Position numbers and translations under genes: made by a program. A stretch of 64,000 bases of DNA from Symsagittifera roscoffensis (Eukaryota; Xenacoelomorpha; Acoela; Convolutidae): positions 53,957,074 through 54,021,073 of the forward strand of contig NC_087063.1 of assembly GCF_963678635.1 (NCBI RefSeq). The letters run 5' to 3'. The notes under the pieces are model-generated. The model was not told where the DNA came from and made no database searches. It saw only the letters and a list, made by a program, of their open reading frames with translations. Numbering within the stretch: position 1 is the first letter of the stretch; each line of letters begins with the position of its first letter. Shown in pieces: positions 1-9,888 of this stretch.

Positions 1-82
1 CACATGATCGTCCATCACAGGTGTGCCCTCCGCCTCCGCACGTCAATTTAAGACAGCTACCAGGTTCCAACTTCTTTACTGA

Positions 83-397
83 TCACAGCTTACTCGTTGT
101 TCCGCCCGACTCTTTACTCTGTGGTAGGATCATTTTGTGTATCACGTCCAACGTTCCCAGATCCTCATCTTTTGTCGGTGTTAGCCTCACTCGTTCCGTG
201 ACTTCTTCATTCAAGCTAGCATGGGGATGAGGACACCAGGAAGGTCTCAGCAATTTCCAAACCGTTCCCAAATTCGTAGTCATCATGCCATTTCCATTTC
301 CCATTCTCAATTCCACTCTTTTGCTCGAGCGCGGCACGCTTATCACCTTTGGCGTCGCCTCAAGTAGCAGGCCCAGGCTCGGTTTCTCTCTTTCCAT
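83..397 (-). CDS. Open frame of 104 aa, left end of the accessory region, unknown
   Basis: A 104-residue minus-strand frame rich in charged residues, with no domain that I recognise. It lies beyond the duplicated segment and follows the 319-residue frame in the direction of transcription, so it may be the tail of the same element. It could also be chance. The flanking bases 1-82 and 398-661 show nothing recognisable. Confidence 0.25.
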   Translation of the reverse strand: MEREKPSLGLLLEATPKVISVPRSSKRVELRMGNGNGMMTTNLGTVWKLLRPSWCPHPHASLNEEVTERVRLTPTKDEDLGTLDVIHKMILPQSKESGGTTSKL

Positions 398-661
398 TGG
401 TTTGATTACGATTATCTACTCCGTCCAAAATTTCAAGAGCTCAGCAACCTCATGATTCCTGTAAGCGCTCGCGGCTTCTGAATTCAAGAATGGATTGTAC
501 GCTATTCCCATCACTCCAGACACGTATTGGTACTCTCCCTTTTTTTTGGGTCTCGCGTAACCTTCAGCCAAGGCTAAGTTGCGATGCAAATCATGCCTCT
601 CTTCAAATTTCTTGTTTTGGAATCTTCGTAATTCATCAAGTTTTCTATGATTCTCTAGGGA

Positions 662-1621
662 TTACCTCGAGTCATCCTCCTTCTCGATTACGGTACTCTG
701 GTACACGTTCAGTATGACGGTGGAGACTCTTCTCTCCATGGTTTTGCTCCCCATGGCCTTCTGATGACAGGCTTGGACGGTGCTATTGTTCATTACGGAC
801 ATTATCGACCTCAAGAAACAAGTGGCATCTTTTCTTCTCGCCAGGCTCAGACCGGAGTTGTCTCTCGCGACGTGTTGTACCAGCATCTGATAGACCTCCA
901 GGTTTTTATTGCCTAACTTCAATTTGTCACATGAAGTCAAGACCTCCAACTCTATTGCCACTAGGCTACACGCGAACATCAGTTGTCCCGTAGTTCTGAC
1001 TAAAGGATTTGGCATCAGAGGCAATGCTGATGAAGGTGTTCTCATCGCCTCCTCAAGATAATCTCGCAGCAGGCTCTGCCAAGTTCGCTTTAGCTGACTT
1101 CCCAATTCCAGCTTGACGACTTCGGCTTTCTGTTGAGTAGCCCAATTGCGACGCTTTTGGGACACCCATTGATCAAGCTTCTTCAGACAGTCCTCCAATT
1201 CCTTCATCGTCTCCAGGGCCACCCACCAAGGTCGAGCCGTATTCCTCGTCGCATTTTTCTCAAGAGGGTCGTTGGACACTTGTTTACCAACAGCTTGATG
1301 TTCGCTCGAGATCCATTCTCTGCGCACATCCACTTCCCAGGTTTGTCCACTCGTCGAACCCTTTTTCGAGCCCGCCTTCTGAGGCTTGAAGTCCTCCTCC
1401 GTTACCAGACTTGTCGAGACCTCTATCTCTTTCACTATTTCGGTTAGCCTCCTTGGTTCGGAGCTACTCTTATAGACTGCCCTCTCCGAAACAGCATCCA
1501 CCGACGGGCTGCTCCACTCCTCCATCTCCCGCTTCATCTTTCGAGACTTCATATCTTTGCTTGGGGGTGTCGTCACTATCATCACAGATTCGATCTCCCC
1601 GTCCCGGTCCGACCCTTCCAA
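662..1621 (-). CDS. Accessory-block protein, 319 aa, unknown, charged and helical
   Basis: An uninterrupted 319-residue frame in copy A. The first 100 residues are Ser/Glu/Lys-rich and probably disordered. The middle, around a WWVALETMKELEDCLKKL stretch and RNWATQQKAE, looks alpha-helical and could form a coiled coil. The C-terminal third has several cysteines. There is no signal peptide or membrane span. The copy B equivalent (7008-7913) is broken, so this is the better version. Function unknown; it is the last substantial module of the element in the transcription direction. Confidence 0.45.
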   Translation of the reverse strand: MEGSDRDGEIESVMIVTTPPSKDMKSRKMKREMEEWSSPSVDAVSERAVYKSSSEPRRLTEIVKEIEVSTSLVTEEDFKPQKAGSKKGSTSGQTWEVDVRREWISSEHQAVGKQVSNDPLEKNATRNTARPWWVALETMKELEDCLKKLDQWVSQKRRNWATQQKAEVVKLELGSQLKRTWQSLLRDYLEEAMRTPSSALPLMPNPLVRTTGQLMFACSLVAIELEVLTSCDKLKLGNKNLEVYQMLVQHVARDNSGLSLARRKDATCFLRSIMSVMNNSTVQACHQKAMGSKTMERRVSTVILNVYQSTVIEKEDDSR

Positions 1622-1645
1622 CTCTTGCCTCCCCCCTGCTCGAGC

Positions 1646-1876
1646 CTAAAGGATATTAGTACTCTTAATCATATTACTAGTTTTAATCTTATCCTCCCCT
1701 TCAATTTTAATTATTTTATCATCAGTCTTTTTCTTCAGAGTAGAGCCGTCTTTACATTCATCATCTTTGGTCTTCTGTCGCGTCTCCCTCAACTTGACCA
1801 TCTTGCTCAGCAACTCCTTTCTTGCTTTTTCATCCAGTCCGGTGGCCATCAAGACTGGTTCCCCAAACTTGACCAC
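1646..1876 (-). pseudogene. Lys-rich accessory fragment, 76 aa
   Basis: A short Lys/Glu/Asp-rich frame, identical in copy B (7938-8168). A TAA just upstream (shared by both copies) and a frame change separate it from the 246-residue frame at 1941-2681, so both were probably one protein. No recognisable domain. Confidence 0.35.
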
Positions 1877-1940
1877 CGTGTTCCACAGTTATTCCTTGAA
1901 GTTATCCAGCGTGGTCTCGCTCTTCGTCTCCTGATCAAAT

Positions 1941-2681
1941 TCACTCAAGAAATCCCGCCTTCTCATCCAGAGTCCCCAGAAACATATCCTTGTTCCCCTC
2001 AAACGTATTCTTTTGCCTCTCTTCAGCCCTCAAGAGTATCGTCCCCATGTTTGAAGTCTCACTTGTCAGTGGTAGTTCCAGGTTCTTACGAGGGGATGAG
2101 GTCAGTGGTGGCGTGGCAGTGTCCGCCCAATCGTCTCCGCTCAGGTCCTGCAGTAGCTCCTGGGCGGTGAAATCCACATCTGCTGGTTTCGGCTCAGGTT
2201 TATTTCCCACTTCAATTTCCTCCCCTGTTTCACTGAGAGTTTCGTCCATGCTTTCTTCTCCCTTCTCGGCTTGCCTTCTCTCGAGTATCCTCCTAAATCT
2301 GTCCTCTACGGGGCCACTTCTCTTGTCTCCAGGAGTGCTCACTGACAGGGGTGAGGGTGTCGCGGGGTCTTGCTTCTTATATTCCGTCAGAGCTACATAT
2401 AACGAGCCTGCTGCATCCAGCTCTCTCCCTTCTTGCCTCATTTCCACCTGTTCCAATCCGTAAGGTGCCCGATACTTCCTTGTGGCAAACTTCATCTCGT
2501 CCTGCAGCGCGATGTGTCCCTCTTCCACGATCATCCTGCCATCATCCCATATCGGTAATTCGTTCTCCAAGCTCGCCCGATTAAGCGTTCTCAAGATTTC
2601 CTGCACCTCGAATTTTGGAGGCATTGAGCCTCTCATTTTCTTGGCTTGAGTCGTCCATGAGTTTATCTTGATATCCACCAT
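1941..2681 (-). CDS. Accessory-block protein, 246 aa, acidic and disordered
   Basis: Residues 1-70 include a basic helix (WTTQAKKMRGS) and a conserved-looking PIWDDGRMIVEEG stretch. The remainder is rich in Pro, Glu, Asp and Ser and probably disordered. In copy B the Trp of PIWDD is a TAG, which splits the same protein into 8419-8826 and the end of 8839-9561. The N-terminal part in copy A is truncated by the roughly 650-bp deletion near 2672. No function can be assigned. Confidence 0.4.
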   Translation of the reverse strand: MVDIKINSWTTQAKKMRGSMPPKFEVQEILRTLNRASLENELPIWDDGRMIVEEGHIALQDEMKFATRKYRAPYGLEQVEMRQEGRELDAAGSLYVALTEYKKQDPATPSPLSVSTPGDKRSGPVEDRFRRILERRQAEKGEESMDETLSETGEEIEVGNKPEPKPADVDFTAQELLQDLSGDDWADTATPPLTSSPRKNLELPLTSETSNMGTILLRAEERQKNTFEGNKDMFLGTLDEKAGFLE

Positions 2682-2898
2682 TCGCCTCCCTCCATTCCTC
2701 TCTCGTCTTCGGGTTCTTCTCCTCGCCGGTCATGTGTCGGTTTTGTATCAGAAGATACTCCACCAGCAACGTCTTCAGTCCCGCCGCGCACTTGTACGAA
2801 TAAGTGTCTATACTCGAGTGGGTTTTTCCCATCGACAGGGGTTCTCCGTATTTCATCAGCCGATGGAACGACACCAATTCGCCATGAGTCAGGAGCAC
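2581..2898 (-). pseudogene. Accessory-block fragment running into the copy A deletion
   Basis: A 105-residue frame whose first about 70 residues match the frame at 9562-9888 of copy B; the last residues are out of frame after the copy A deletion. It lies in the same frame as the upstream 547-residue protein and is separated from it by a TAG shared by both copies. Confidence 0.35.
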
Positions 2899-2949
2899 CA
2901 GTGCCAGATACCCATCAATCCGAAGTGTCTCTACGCCCCGACTGAATAT

Positions 2950-4593
2950 CTACGCTTGACCCATGTTAAACAGGTACCTCGGGTAAACTAAGTATAGGGC
3001 TAGCAAGAGGCTTATGGGCATGCTCAACAGTTGTTGTACAAAGGTCCCGAAAATGGTCTCTTTCGCACAAAACACTCCAGCCATGTATTTCTTCTCCCAA
3101 CAAGGACTCAAGAACCTCAGTATCTCGTGATCTTTCCTCATCCTCAGCTCACCTTTTGCATATTCCCTCCAGAATCCTCCAATGGTGACCTCGTTCGCTG
3201 CCGTGACGAACCTAGCCACCGTCATCTCCCTGCTCTCGGCTACCTCCAATTGTTCCTCAAGAAATTCCCAGATCTGCTTCACGAGAGATGGGGCACTCTC
3301 CCTTGTCTTGTCAGTAGCATTCTCCAGTCTTGGTGTTAGAAACGACCACCTGCCTCTCTCTTGTGTTAGTCGATACACCATCGACTCCAGTTGCCTTTCA
3401 GTCGCAGCCACATTCTTTCTTTCGTTACTTGGTCCCTTCGATTTGCTCGTGGAGCTCGTGATGGTCACGTCCATGCCTCGCAACCATAAGCTGGCTGTCA
3501 GGTGACTTATTATCGGGTGGTCATCCCCTATTGTCGGACTGAACTTCAGCTGCCTGGCGAGATTCGAGATCTCAAGTAAGAGGACCTCATCCAGTACAAT
3601 GAGAATATCTGCCAATTCATAAAATCCCTTCAACGCATGGGACACGTCCGCCCACGCCGCCGCCAGTTCTGACTTCCGAAGTCTCAAGTTCGTGGGTTCC
3701 AGTTCTCGATTGGGAGCTGCCATCAGGATCCGACATGCGTTCCCTTCGGCTATCAGAATCAAAATTGCATACACAAACTGCAGAGCAGGGGGCATGCTCG
3801 CGTAACCGGGGGATGTCGTGAATACCACTTTCGTCTTGGGTCCAAATCGCGAACTGACGTTTTCCTGTACCTCATTCATCGCGGCAAACAACGTCCGGAT
3901 AGCCTCCCATTTTTTCTTTGGCGTAGGCTCATCCCCTTTCAGCTGCTCTAGAAGCCAAGCCGCATGCAGGTGATCGTTCATTCCCGCGAACAATAGCAGC
4001 TCTGGTTCGCAGGGCATCTCTGACTTTATCGCCACCACCAAGGTCAACATCTGGTTCAATTCTGCACCTGGCAGCGAGTATACTAGAGTTTCTGGCCAGA
4101 ACAACTTGGGAGAAGTTCCTTTGAAGTCCGATCCCGTCACGATGATCACTCTCGCGGCTGCTGGATCCGCTCTGTCATATACTGCCAGTGTCTTGGCCAA
4201 TTGAGCATTGCCACAGGGTTTTCCATATCTTGGGTCATCTGCCAATCTCACACCCTCGTAAGCGGCGTCTCGCAATTCCATCTCTCTTGGATCCAGTAGC
4301 TTGTCCACCACCCTCAACTGCGCAGGAGTCGCCAATCTGATTCTGGCGATACTTGTTCTGTGCTTAGGGGGCTCCACTATGAGACCCGGACTCCCCAGCA
4401 ACTTGAAAAGTCTGTAATTTATCGGTCCCAAGACTGATCTCATGGGAGTCCCAGTCAGATCAGCCGTCTTCATCATTCTTGCTCTTGATAAATGCGTTTC
4501 GTGAGCCTTCAGCCAGTCTACGCACTGGTGCCGACTCAAGTCCTCGTGTGACACATGCTTGAGCCTCAGGACTTCTACCAACTCCTGCTGCAC
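2950..4593 (-). CDS. Accessory-block protein with a second SGNH-like domain, 547 aa
   Basis: A long frame with two motifs reminiscent of SGNH hydrolases: VTGSD at residues 152-156, similar to a GDS block I, and GMNDH at 204-208, similar to the GxND block III. I found no clear DxxH block V, so activity is doubtful. The middle is Ala/Leu-rich and the C-terminus (about 500-547) is hydrophobic and may contact membrane. In copy B the N-terminal part is fused in frame to the preceding SGNH hydrolase, so in copy A a frameshift near 4590 separated two domains of one polyprotein. Copy B lacks residues corresponding to A 3225-3837. The assignment as a degenerate SGNH fold is inference. Confidence 0.5.
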   Translation of the reverse strand: MQQELVEVLRLKHVSHEDLSRHQCVDWLKAHETHLSRARMMKTADLTGTPMRSVLGPINYRLFKLLGSPGLIVEPPKHRTSIARIRLATPAQLRVVDKLLDPREMELRDAAYEGVRLADDPRYGKPCGNAQLAKTLAVYDRADPAAARVIIVTGSDFKGTSPKLFWPETLVYSLPGAELNQMLTLVVAIKSEMPCEPELLLFAGMNDHLHAAWLLEQLKGDEPTPKKKWEAIRTLFAAMNEVQENVSSRFGPKTKVVFTTSPGYASMPPALQFVYAILILIAEGNACRILMAAPNRELEPTNLRLRKSELAAAWADVSHALKGFYELADILIVLDEVLLLEISNLARQLKFSPTIGDDHPIISHLTASLWLRGMDVTITSSTSKSKGPSNERKNVAATERQLESMVYRLTQERGRWSFLTPRLENATDKTRESAPSLVKQIWEFLEEQLEVAESREMTVARFVTAANEVTIGGFWREYAKGELRMRKDHEILRFLSPCWEKKYMAGVFCAKETIFGTFVQQLLSMPISLLLALYLVYPRYLFNMGQA

Positions 4594-4886
4594 TCCAGAT
4601 CCTCCAGGTCCAACTCCTTTACTTTCACCAGATATCGCGTCCGGCTTGCCCCCGCTGGCTTCTCCACTCTCTTATTCTCTACCACCACCACTGAGGACAC
4701 CACCGAACTTGGGGGCGTTGATGACTCCGCTTCTTCAGCTTCTATTGGCGTGGAGCCCGGTAACCTAGTCCGGCTGCTTCTCGAGCTGTCTCTCGAGTCG
4801 ACTCCCGCTCCCAGGTGACTGGAATGGGCCTTGAGGCAAGGAAAGGGAGATTTTGGGTGGACCGTATTTGAATCGCGCTGTCTCAA
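4575..4886 (-). pseudogene. Out-of-frame linker between the two SGNH-like domains
   Basis: A 103-residue frame overlapping the end of the SGNH hydrolase. It encodes the Ser/Glu/Val-rich linker that in copy B is in frame between both domains. This shows that two frameshifts have hit copy A here. Confidence 0.4.
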
Positions 4887-5574
4887 GCAGGTCTGCCTCC
4901 AATTCTTTTATGTGCCTCTGGAAGACGTCGTTCAACCACTCCACGCCCCTAGACCTGTCGAAGTGGATTCCATCTGAGGACGCATCCTCTGGGAAGGACC
5001 GCTCCATCTGATCGGCTACGTCCAACAATCTGACGGGGAGAACACTCCTTTGATGTATCTGCCTGATTATTTCGTTCAGGACCCGCACTTTCTCGTTCAT
5101 GTCCATCGCGTGTAGGTCGGCCATCATGTTGTAAGGGATGGTGCAAACTGTGAGTATGGCGGGATCCATCTGAATCCGCAACTCCTCCAGGATGCAGCTC
5201 CTTTTATCATGTAGCCTCATGACTTTCCTTAATTCCCCTCTGGACACATCATTGGTTCCCATCATTAGAGTCACTGTGTACATTTTTGCCATCCCTACCA
5301 TCTCGAGTGATACCAACATCTGCGGCGTTGCGGCTCCAGAGAAACTCAAGATTCCAGTCTGCCAGTGCGACTGGATTCGGGTCAGCGCCCGTACCAGGCT
5401 GTCCCCTACAATCAGGTGAACTGCACCCTCCGGTATTCGCGGCTGTGTGTAGTATTCAGCCCAGGGCGCGTCATGAAAACAATCCCTTCTCGCCCGCTGC
5501 GCCACGTTCCAATCCATTCGGTTGTGCCTGTGGTATCTACCCTCCGTGTTTTTCTTGTAACTTGCAATCACCAC
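4765..5574 (-). CDS. SGNH/GDSL-type hydrolase domain, 269 aa, copy A
   Basis: All catalytic blocks of the SGNH family are visible: GDSL at residues 57-60 (nucleophile Ser59), a Gly in FSGAATPQ (Gly80), GTND at 106-109 (Asn108) and DGIHF at 201-205 (Asp201 and His204). The domain is about 170 residues, typical for the fold. The family hydrolyses ester bonds of lipids, sugars or acylated polymers; the substrate here cannot be read from sequence. SGNH/esterase domains are known in ORF1 of some non-LTR retrotransposons. Here one sits in the accessory block of a Gypsy-type element. It is preceded by a coiled-coil frame and followed by a second SGNH-like domain. Confidence 0.7.
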   Translation of the reverse strand: MVIASYKKNTEGRYHRHNRMDWNVAQRARRDCFHDAPWAEYYTQPRIPEGAVHLIVGDSLVRALTRIQSHWQTGILSFSGAATPQMLVSLEMVGMAKMYTVTLMMGTNDVSRGELRKVMRLHDKRSCILEELRIQMDPAILTVCTIPYNMMADLHAMDMNEKVRVLNEIIRQIHQRSVLPVRLLDVADQMERSFPEDASSDGIHFDRSRGVEWLNDVFQRHIKELEADLLETARFKYGPPKISLSLPQGPFQSPGSGSRLERQLEKQPD

Positions 5575-5721
5575 ACTCCTGACCGGTTGCTCTCTCCAAG
5601 TTGGGGGTACCTCCGCTCTAGCTGGACTTTCACGACTTCTCAGCTGTAGCCTCTCGTGTAACTCCTTAAGACGAGAGGCTACAGCCTCGTTGTCGCCTCT
5701 GGTTGTCGCCTCTGGGTCCTT

Positions 5722-6267
5722 TCAAGTTCCGACTTCAACTGCTCGCAATTTGCCGCGTTTTCTCGCACCCTCTGCTCTTGCTGGTATCAACATCTCAAGG
5801 TCACGACGCGCCTGGTCAATTTCCAGGATCGCCTGGTCCCTCTCCAGAATCGCTTGATTTCTCTCGAGCTTCGCGCTGTCCCGGTCAAGATTCGCTTTGT
5901 TATTTTCCCTCTGCGCCCTCTCAAGTTCCCTCTTCAAGTTGCTGAGGTCAGGATACGTCTCTTCCGTTTGCTGGGCTCTCGTCATAGAAGGTGGCTTGCT
6001 CGTGGACTGGCTAGCCGATCTTGCTGACGGTCTGACCGGCAAAGGGAATTCTCCCGCTCCGTACTCAGTGTTGTTGCTTAAGCCAGGATTCCTCGCCAAG
6101 TCGAATCCTCTCACCCCTCCATCCACGTTCCAGGATAGCCACCTGGTCTGTTCCTGATTGGATATGCCTTCCGTGGTGTAGCCGACCATCAAGACGGTTT
6201 CGGTCGCGGACTCCCTGCACTCACATTGCTCCTCTAATTGCAGGATGGCGTTCAACATCACTGCCAT
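5722..6267 (-). CDS. Coiled-coil N-terminal part of the accessory polyprotein, copy A
   Basis: A 181-residue frame. Residues about 105-165 form a long Glu/Arg/Lys/Asp-rich heptad-like helix with repeated ERDQ/LERNQ-type steps. A 33-codon leader beginning at an ATG at 6375 precedes it and ends in a TAG that copy B also has. About 290 bp following the coiled coil are deleted relative to copy B. A multimerisation role, as in gag proteins, is plausible but unproven. Confidence 0.45.
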   Translation of the reverse strand: MAVMLNAILQLEEQCECRESATETVLMVGYTTEGISNQEQTRWLSWNVDGGVRGFDLARNPGLSNNTEYGAGEFPLPVRPSARSASQSTSKPPSMTRAQQTEETYPDLSNLKRELERAQRENNKANLDRDSAKLERNQAILERDQAILEIDQARRDLEMLIPARAEGARKRGKLRAVEVGT

Positions 6268-6419
6268 CCTCTTCTACACTTGGGTGTAGTCCAGGTCCCT
6301 CAAGCGTCTGTACAACTCATCGAGCGTCGGCCTCTTTAGCGCCGCAGGCATGGATTTCCAACATCGATCTGCCATTTTTACAATTTCCAGATTATCTCGC
6401 GCTCCAACCAACTCGAGAA

Positions 6420-6459
6420 TTACCGTACCAACTTCAGTGTTACCGTAATAACTTGAGTG
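6420..6459. repeat. 20-bp direct repeat, two copies (copy A)
   Basis: Two diverged copies of a TTACCGTACCAACTTGAGTG-like unit lie just upstream of the accessory frame. The equivalent site in copy B has three copies. The position, about 45 bp before the putative ATG, would suit a promoter or leader element, but there is no direct evidence of that. Confidence 0.6.
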
Positions 6460-7007
6460 TTTGAGAAATCTCTTCCGACTGTTGCTGATCCTGAACTTTG
6501 TTCAAAACCTTCTATTCTCTTTCCAATGAATGTGTTTGAGTCGTCAATTTGGATTTAATCAAAGCAATCTGAAAGTAAAATCCACTTTTTGGACCAAGGT
6601 GTCATGTTCCTAACCTAAACCCCCCATTATCGTAGTTGAAACCTTATCCCTTCATTTGTTTTACTAAAATAATTCAATTGGAAGTTTTTTTTAAGAAAAT
6701 GCAGATTCATTTAATGTTTTAGCACCGTCACTCTTCAAATTATAATTGTCATGCCAATCACGTTAAAATCTCGCTACCTGCTCCGAGATCCCCATGTACC
6801 CTTACTCAAGATCCACATATACCCCCAACTCAAGACCTCCGTTGTCCACCCGTAGCTCAGGCGCTACTCAAGTAGTATTTCTTGTGTAGGTGTACCATTA
6901 TCTCCGTTTCTGCGAAGACCACGTGTAGGATGGAATATAACTCCCTTGGGCTCAACTTGCCCCTGTTTGGGTAATAAACAGGCATCGAGACCTCCACTAT
7001 CCCTCTT
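6460..7007 (-). other. Non-coding leader of the accessory block plus truncated 3' end of the macro frame (copy A)
   Basis: Matches 13091-13640. It holds no gene. On the minus strand it ends in a GGAACATGACA ... TTGGTCC stretch near 6590-6605, which resembles an LTR end followed by a primer-binding site starting TGG. I could not find a partner LTR, so this is only a suggestion. The right part, 6850-7007, is the 3' end of the macro-like frame, cut off at the duplication junction. Confidence 0.5.
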
Positions 7008-7913
7008 TCAATCATGAAATGGGACGGTGCTATTGTTCATTACGGACATTATCGACCTCAAGAAACAAGTGGTATCTTTTCTTCTCGCCAGGCTCAGACC
7101 GGAGTTGTCTCTCGCGACGTGTTGTACCAGCATCTGATAGACCTCCAGGTTTTTATTGCCTAACTTCAATTTGTCACATGAAGTCAAGCCCTCCAACTCT
7201 ATTGCCACTAGGCTCCACGCGAACATCAGTTATCCCGTAGTTCTGACTAAGGGATTTGCCATCAGAGGCAATGCTGATGAAGGTGTTCTCATCGCCTCCT
7301 CAAGATAATCCCGCAGCAGGCTCTGCCAAGTTCGCTTTAGCTGACTTCCCAATTCCAGCTTGTTGACTTCGGCTTTCTGTTGAGTAGCCCAATTGCGACG
7401 CTTGTGGGACACCCATTGATCAAGCTTCTTCAGACAGTCCTCCAATTCCTTCATCGTCTCTAGGGCCACCCACCAAGGTCGAGCGGTATTCCTCGTCGCA
7501 TTTTTCTCAAGAGGGTCGTTGGACACTTGTTTACCAACAGCTTGATGTTCGCTCGAGATCAATTCTCTGGCCACATCCACTTCCCAGGTTTGTCCACTCG
7601 TCGAACCCTTTTTCGAGCCTGCCTTCTGAGGTTTGAAGTCCTCCTCCGTTACCAGACTTGTCGAGACCTATATCTCTTTCACTATTTCGGTTAGCCTCCT
7701 TGGTTCGGAGCTACTCTTATAGGCTGCCGTCTTCCACCGCGCTAAGATCATGGGGGCAGTCTCCCTCAAGTTCCTCTCCGACACAGCATCCACCGACGGG
7801 CTGCTCCACTCCTCCATCTCCCGCTTCCTCTTTCGAGACTTCATATCTTTGCTTGGGGGTGTCGTCACTATCATCACAGATTTGATCTCCCCGTCCCGGT
7901 CCGACCCTTCCAA
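7008..7913 (-). pseudogene. Broken copy B of the 319-aa accessory protein
   Basis: Equivalent of 662-1621, split into frames 7668-7913, 7230-7580 and 7008-7226 by a TAG at about 7670 and a stop at about 7228. It ends at the duplication junction. It carries about 50 bp near 7727-7776 that copy A lacks, so copy A has lost a short in-frame piece here. Confidence 0.6.
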
Positions 7914-7937
7914 CTCTTGCCTCCCCCCTGCTCGAGC

Positions 7938-8168
7938 CTAAAGGATATTAGTACTCTTAATCATATTACTAGTCTTAATCTTATCCTCCCCTTCAATTTT
8001 AATTATTTTATCATCAGTCTTTTTCTTCAGAGTAGAGCCGTCTTTACATTCATCATCTTTGGTCTTCTGTCGCGTCTCCCTCAACTTGACCATCTTGCTC
8101 AGCAACTCCTTTCTTGCTTTTTCATCCAGTCCGGTGGCCATCAAGACTGGTTCCCCAAACTTGACCAC
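7938..8168 (-). pseudogene. Lys-rich accessory fragment, 76 aa, copy B
   Basis: Same residues as the copy A frame at 1646-1876, with the same upstream TAA. Its perfect conservation points to a recent duplication. Confidence 0.35.
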
Positions 8169-8418
8169 CGTGTTCCACAGTTATTCCTTGAAGTTATCCA
8201 GCGTGGTCTCGCTCTTCGTCTCCTGATCAAATTCACTCAAGAAATCCCGCCTTCTCATCCAGAGTCCCCAGAAACATATCCTTGTTCCCCTCAAACGTAT
8301 TCTTTTGCCTCTCTTCAGCACTCAAGAGTATCGTCCCCATGTTTGAAGTCTCACTTGTCAGTGGTAGTTCCAGGTTCTTACGAGGGGATGAGGTCAGTGG
8401 TGGCGTGGCAGTGTCCGC

Positions 8419-8826
8419 TCAATCGTCTCCGCTCAGGTCCTGCAGTAGCTCCTGGGCGGTGAAATCCACATCTGCTGGTTTCGGCTCAGGTTTATTTCCC
8501 ACTTCAATTTCCTCCCCTGTTTCACTGAGAGTTTCGTCCATGCTTTCTTCTCCCTTCTCGGCTTGCCTTCTCTCGAGTATCCTCCTAAATCTGTCCTCTA
8601 CGGGGCCACTTCTCTTGTCTCCAGGAGTGCCCACTGACAGGGGTGAGGGTGTCGCGGGGTCTTGCTTCTTATATTCCGTCAGAGCTACATATAACGAGCC
8701 TGCTGCATCCAGCTCTCTCCCTTCTTGCCTCATTTCCACCTGTTCCAATCCGTAAGGTGCCCGATACTTCCTTGTGGCAAACTTCATCTCGTCCTGCAGC
8801 GCGATGTGTCCCTCTTCCACGATCAT
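8419..8826 (-). pseudogene. Acidic accessory segment, 135 aa, copy B
   Basis: Central part of the copy A 246-residue protein. It begins after a TAG that replaces a Trp codon (8839) and ends at a TGA near 8420 that copy A does not have. It is in the same frame as the preceding 240-residue segment. Confidence 0.4.
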
Positions 8827-8838
8827 CCTGCCATCATC

Positions 8839-9561
8839 CTATATCGGTAATTCGTTCTCCAAGCTCTCCCGATCAAGCGTTCTCAGGATTTCCCGCACCT
8901 CGAATTTTGGAGGCATTGAGCCTCTCATTTTCTTGGCTTGAGTCGTCCATGAGTTTATCTTGATATCGCAGGTGTGGAAATAGACCGCCGACGTATATCC
9001 AATGAACAAGGGGTCCCAGCCATCGGTGAACTCCACTTGCTGTCTCTCTACCGTAGCTCTCGCGAACAGGGATGGTACTACCAGGGGGCTTTTCATCCAG
9101 ACGGTCATTCTCCTGACTGTTGGAAACTCAGGAATGGTCGCGGGTAAGACTTCCTTCTCTAGTGTCGCCTCCAGCTCCTTTTTTACCAACTCGAAGCTCT
9201 TTTTCCACGCCGGGATTCTCAGGATCTCTTGTCCGTTCGCCGTCAGGGGATTCAGGTTCCAAAACTTGGGATACGTCTCAATGGGGCCTTCACGTTTTCC
9301 CCCCATCCTGCACTGCAGTTGCCCCCGAAAATTAAACACCACCAACTCGGGATCTTTCACCTTACCTAAGAGCACTGTGTTACTCATCCGCGCTCTCAGC
9401 ACCTCTTGTTGACACCAGTTCAGCGCCGTCCCATCCAACACGCTTATTAAGCTCACGTGCACTACTGAATGGCAGTATGCAACCACTAGAGGGTCCGGAA
9501 AGGCGTATGTCACCGCTAGTCCGTTGATACAAGTCACGACTTCCTCTAGTCCCCTAATCAC
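8839..9561 (-). CDS. Accessory-block segment of 240 aa, unique to copy B
   Basis: A frame mostly missing from copy A because of a deletion. It is mixed alpha/beta in composition, with Trp-rich patches (YPKFWNLNP, RMTVWMKSPL) and no recognisable family. It is in the same frame as the segments before and after it, separated by a TGA (9562) and a TAG (8839), which suggests one original polyprotein. Confidence 0.4.
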   Translation of the reverse strand: MIRGLEEVVTCINGLAVTYAFPDPLVVAYCHSVVHVSLISVLDGTALNWCQQEVLRARMSNTVLLGKVKDPELVVFNFRGQLQCRMGGKREGPIETYPKFWNLNPLTANGQEILRIPAWKKSFELVKKELEATLEKEVLPATIPEFPTVRRMTVWMKSPLVVPSLFARATVERQQVEFTDGWDPLFIGYTSAVYFHTCDIKINSWTTQAKKMRGSMPPKFEVREILRTLDRESLENELPI

Positions 9562-9888
9562 TCACACTGGGTCAGACCTCATCGCCAAGCATAGATCGGT
9601 CAGTAGAGGGATACCACCATTCGCCTCCCTCCATTCCTCTCTCGTCTTCGGGTTCTTCTCCTCACCGGTCATGTGTCGGTTTTGTATCAGAAGATACTCC
9701 ACCAGCAACGTCTTCAGTCCCGCCGCGCACTTGTACGAATAAGTGTCTATACTCGAGTGGGTTTTTCCCATCGACAGGGGTTCTCCGTATTTCATCAGCC
9801 GATGGAACGACACCAATTCGCCATGAGTCAGGAGCACCAGTGCCAGATACCCATCAATCCGAAGTGTCTCTACGCCCCGACTGAACAT
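9562..9888 (-). pseudogene. Accessory-block segment, 108 aa, copy B
   Basis: Starts at the Met following a TAG shared with copy A and ends at an in-frame TGA. It is Leu- and His-rich with no known domain, and matches copy A 2670-2898. Confidence 0.35.

Larger units (their letters stand above)
772..7016 (-). repeat. Tandem duplication, copy A of the accessory block
   Basis: This stretch is highly similar to 7018-13647 in the same orientation, with an offset drifting from about 6.25 to 6.63 kb. Copy A lacks about 650 bp that copy B has (near 2672, matching B 8962-9610) and about 290 bp (near 5672, matching B 12003-12290). It keeps about 615 bp that copy B has lost (A 3225-3837). The right end, 6490-7016, repeats the non-coding region plus the last part of the macro-like frame. 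Confidence 0.85.

Noticed and set aside
1990-2463. Ser-rich 157-residue plus-strand frame (and its copy at 8282-8755)
   Set aside because: It is the complement of the acidic accessory protein; Ser-rich composition follows from the opposite strand.
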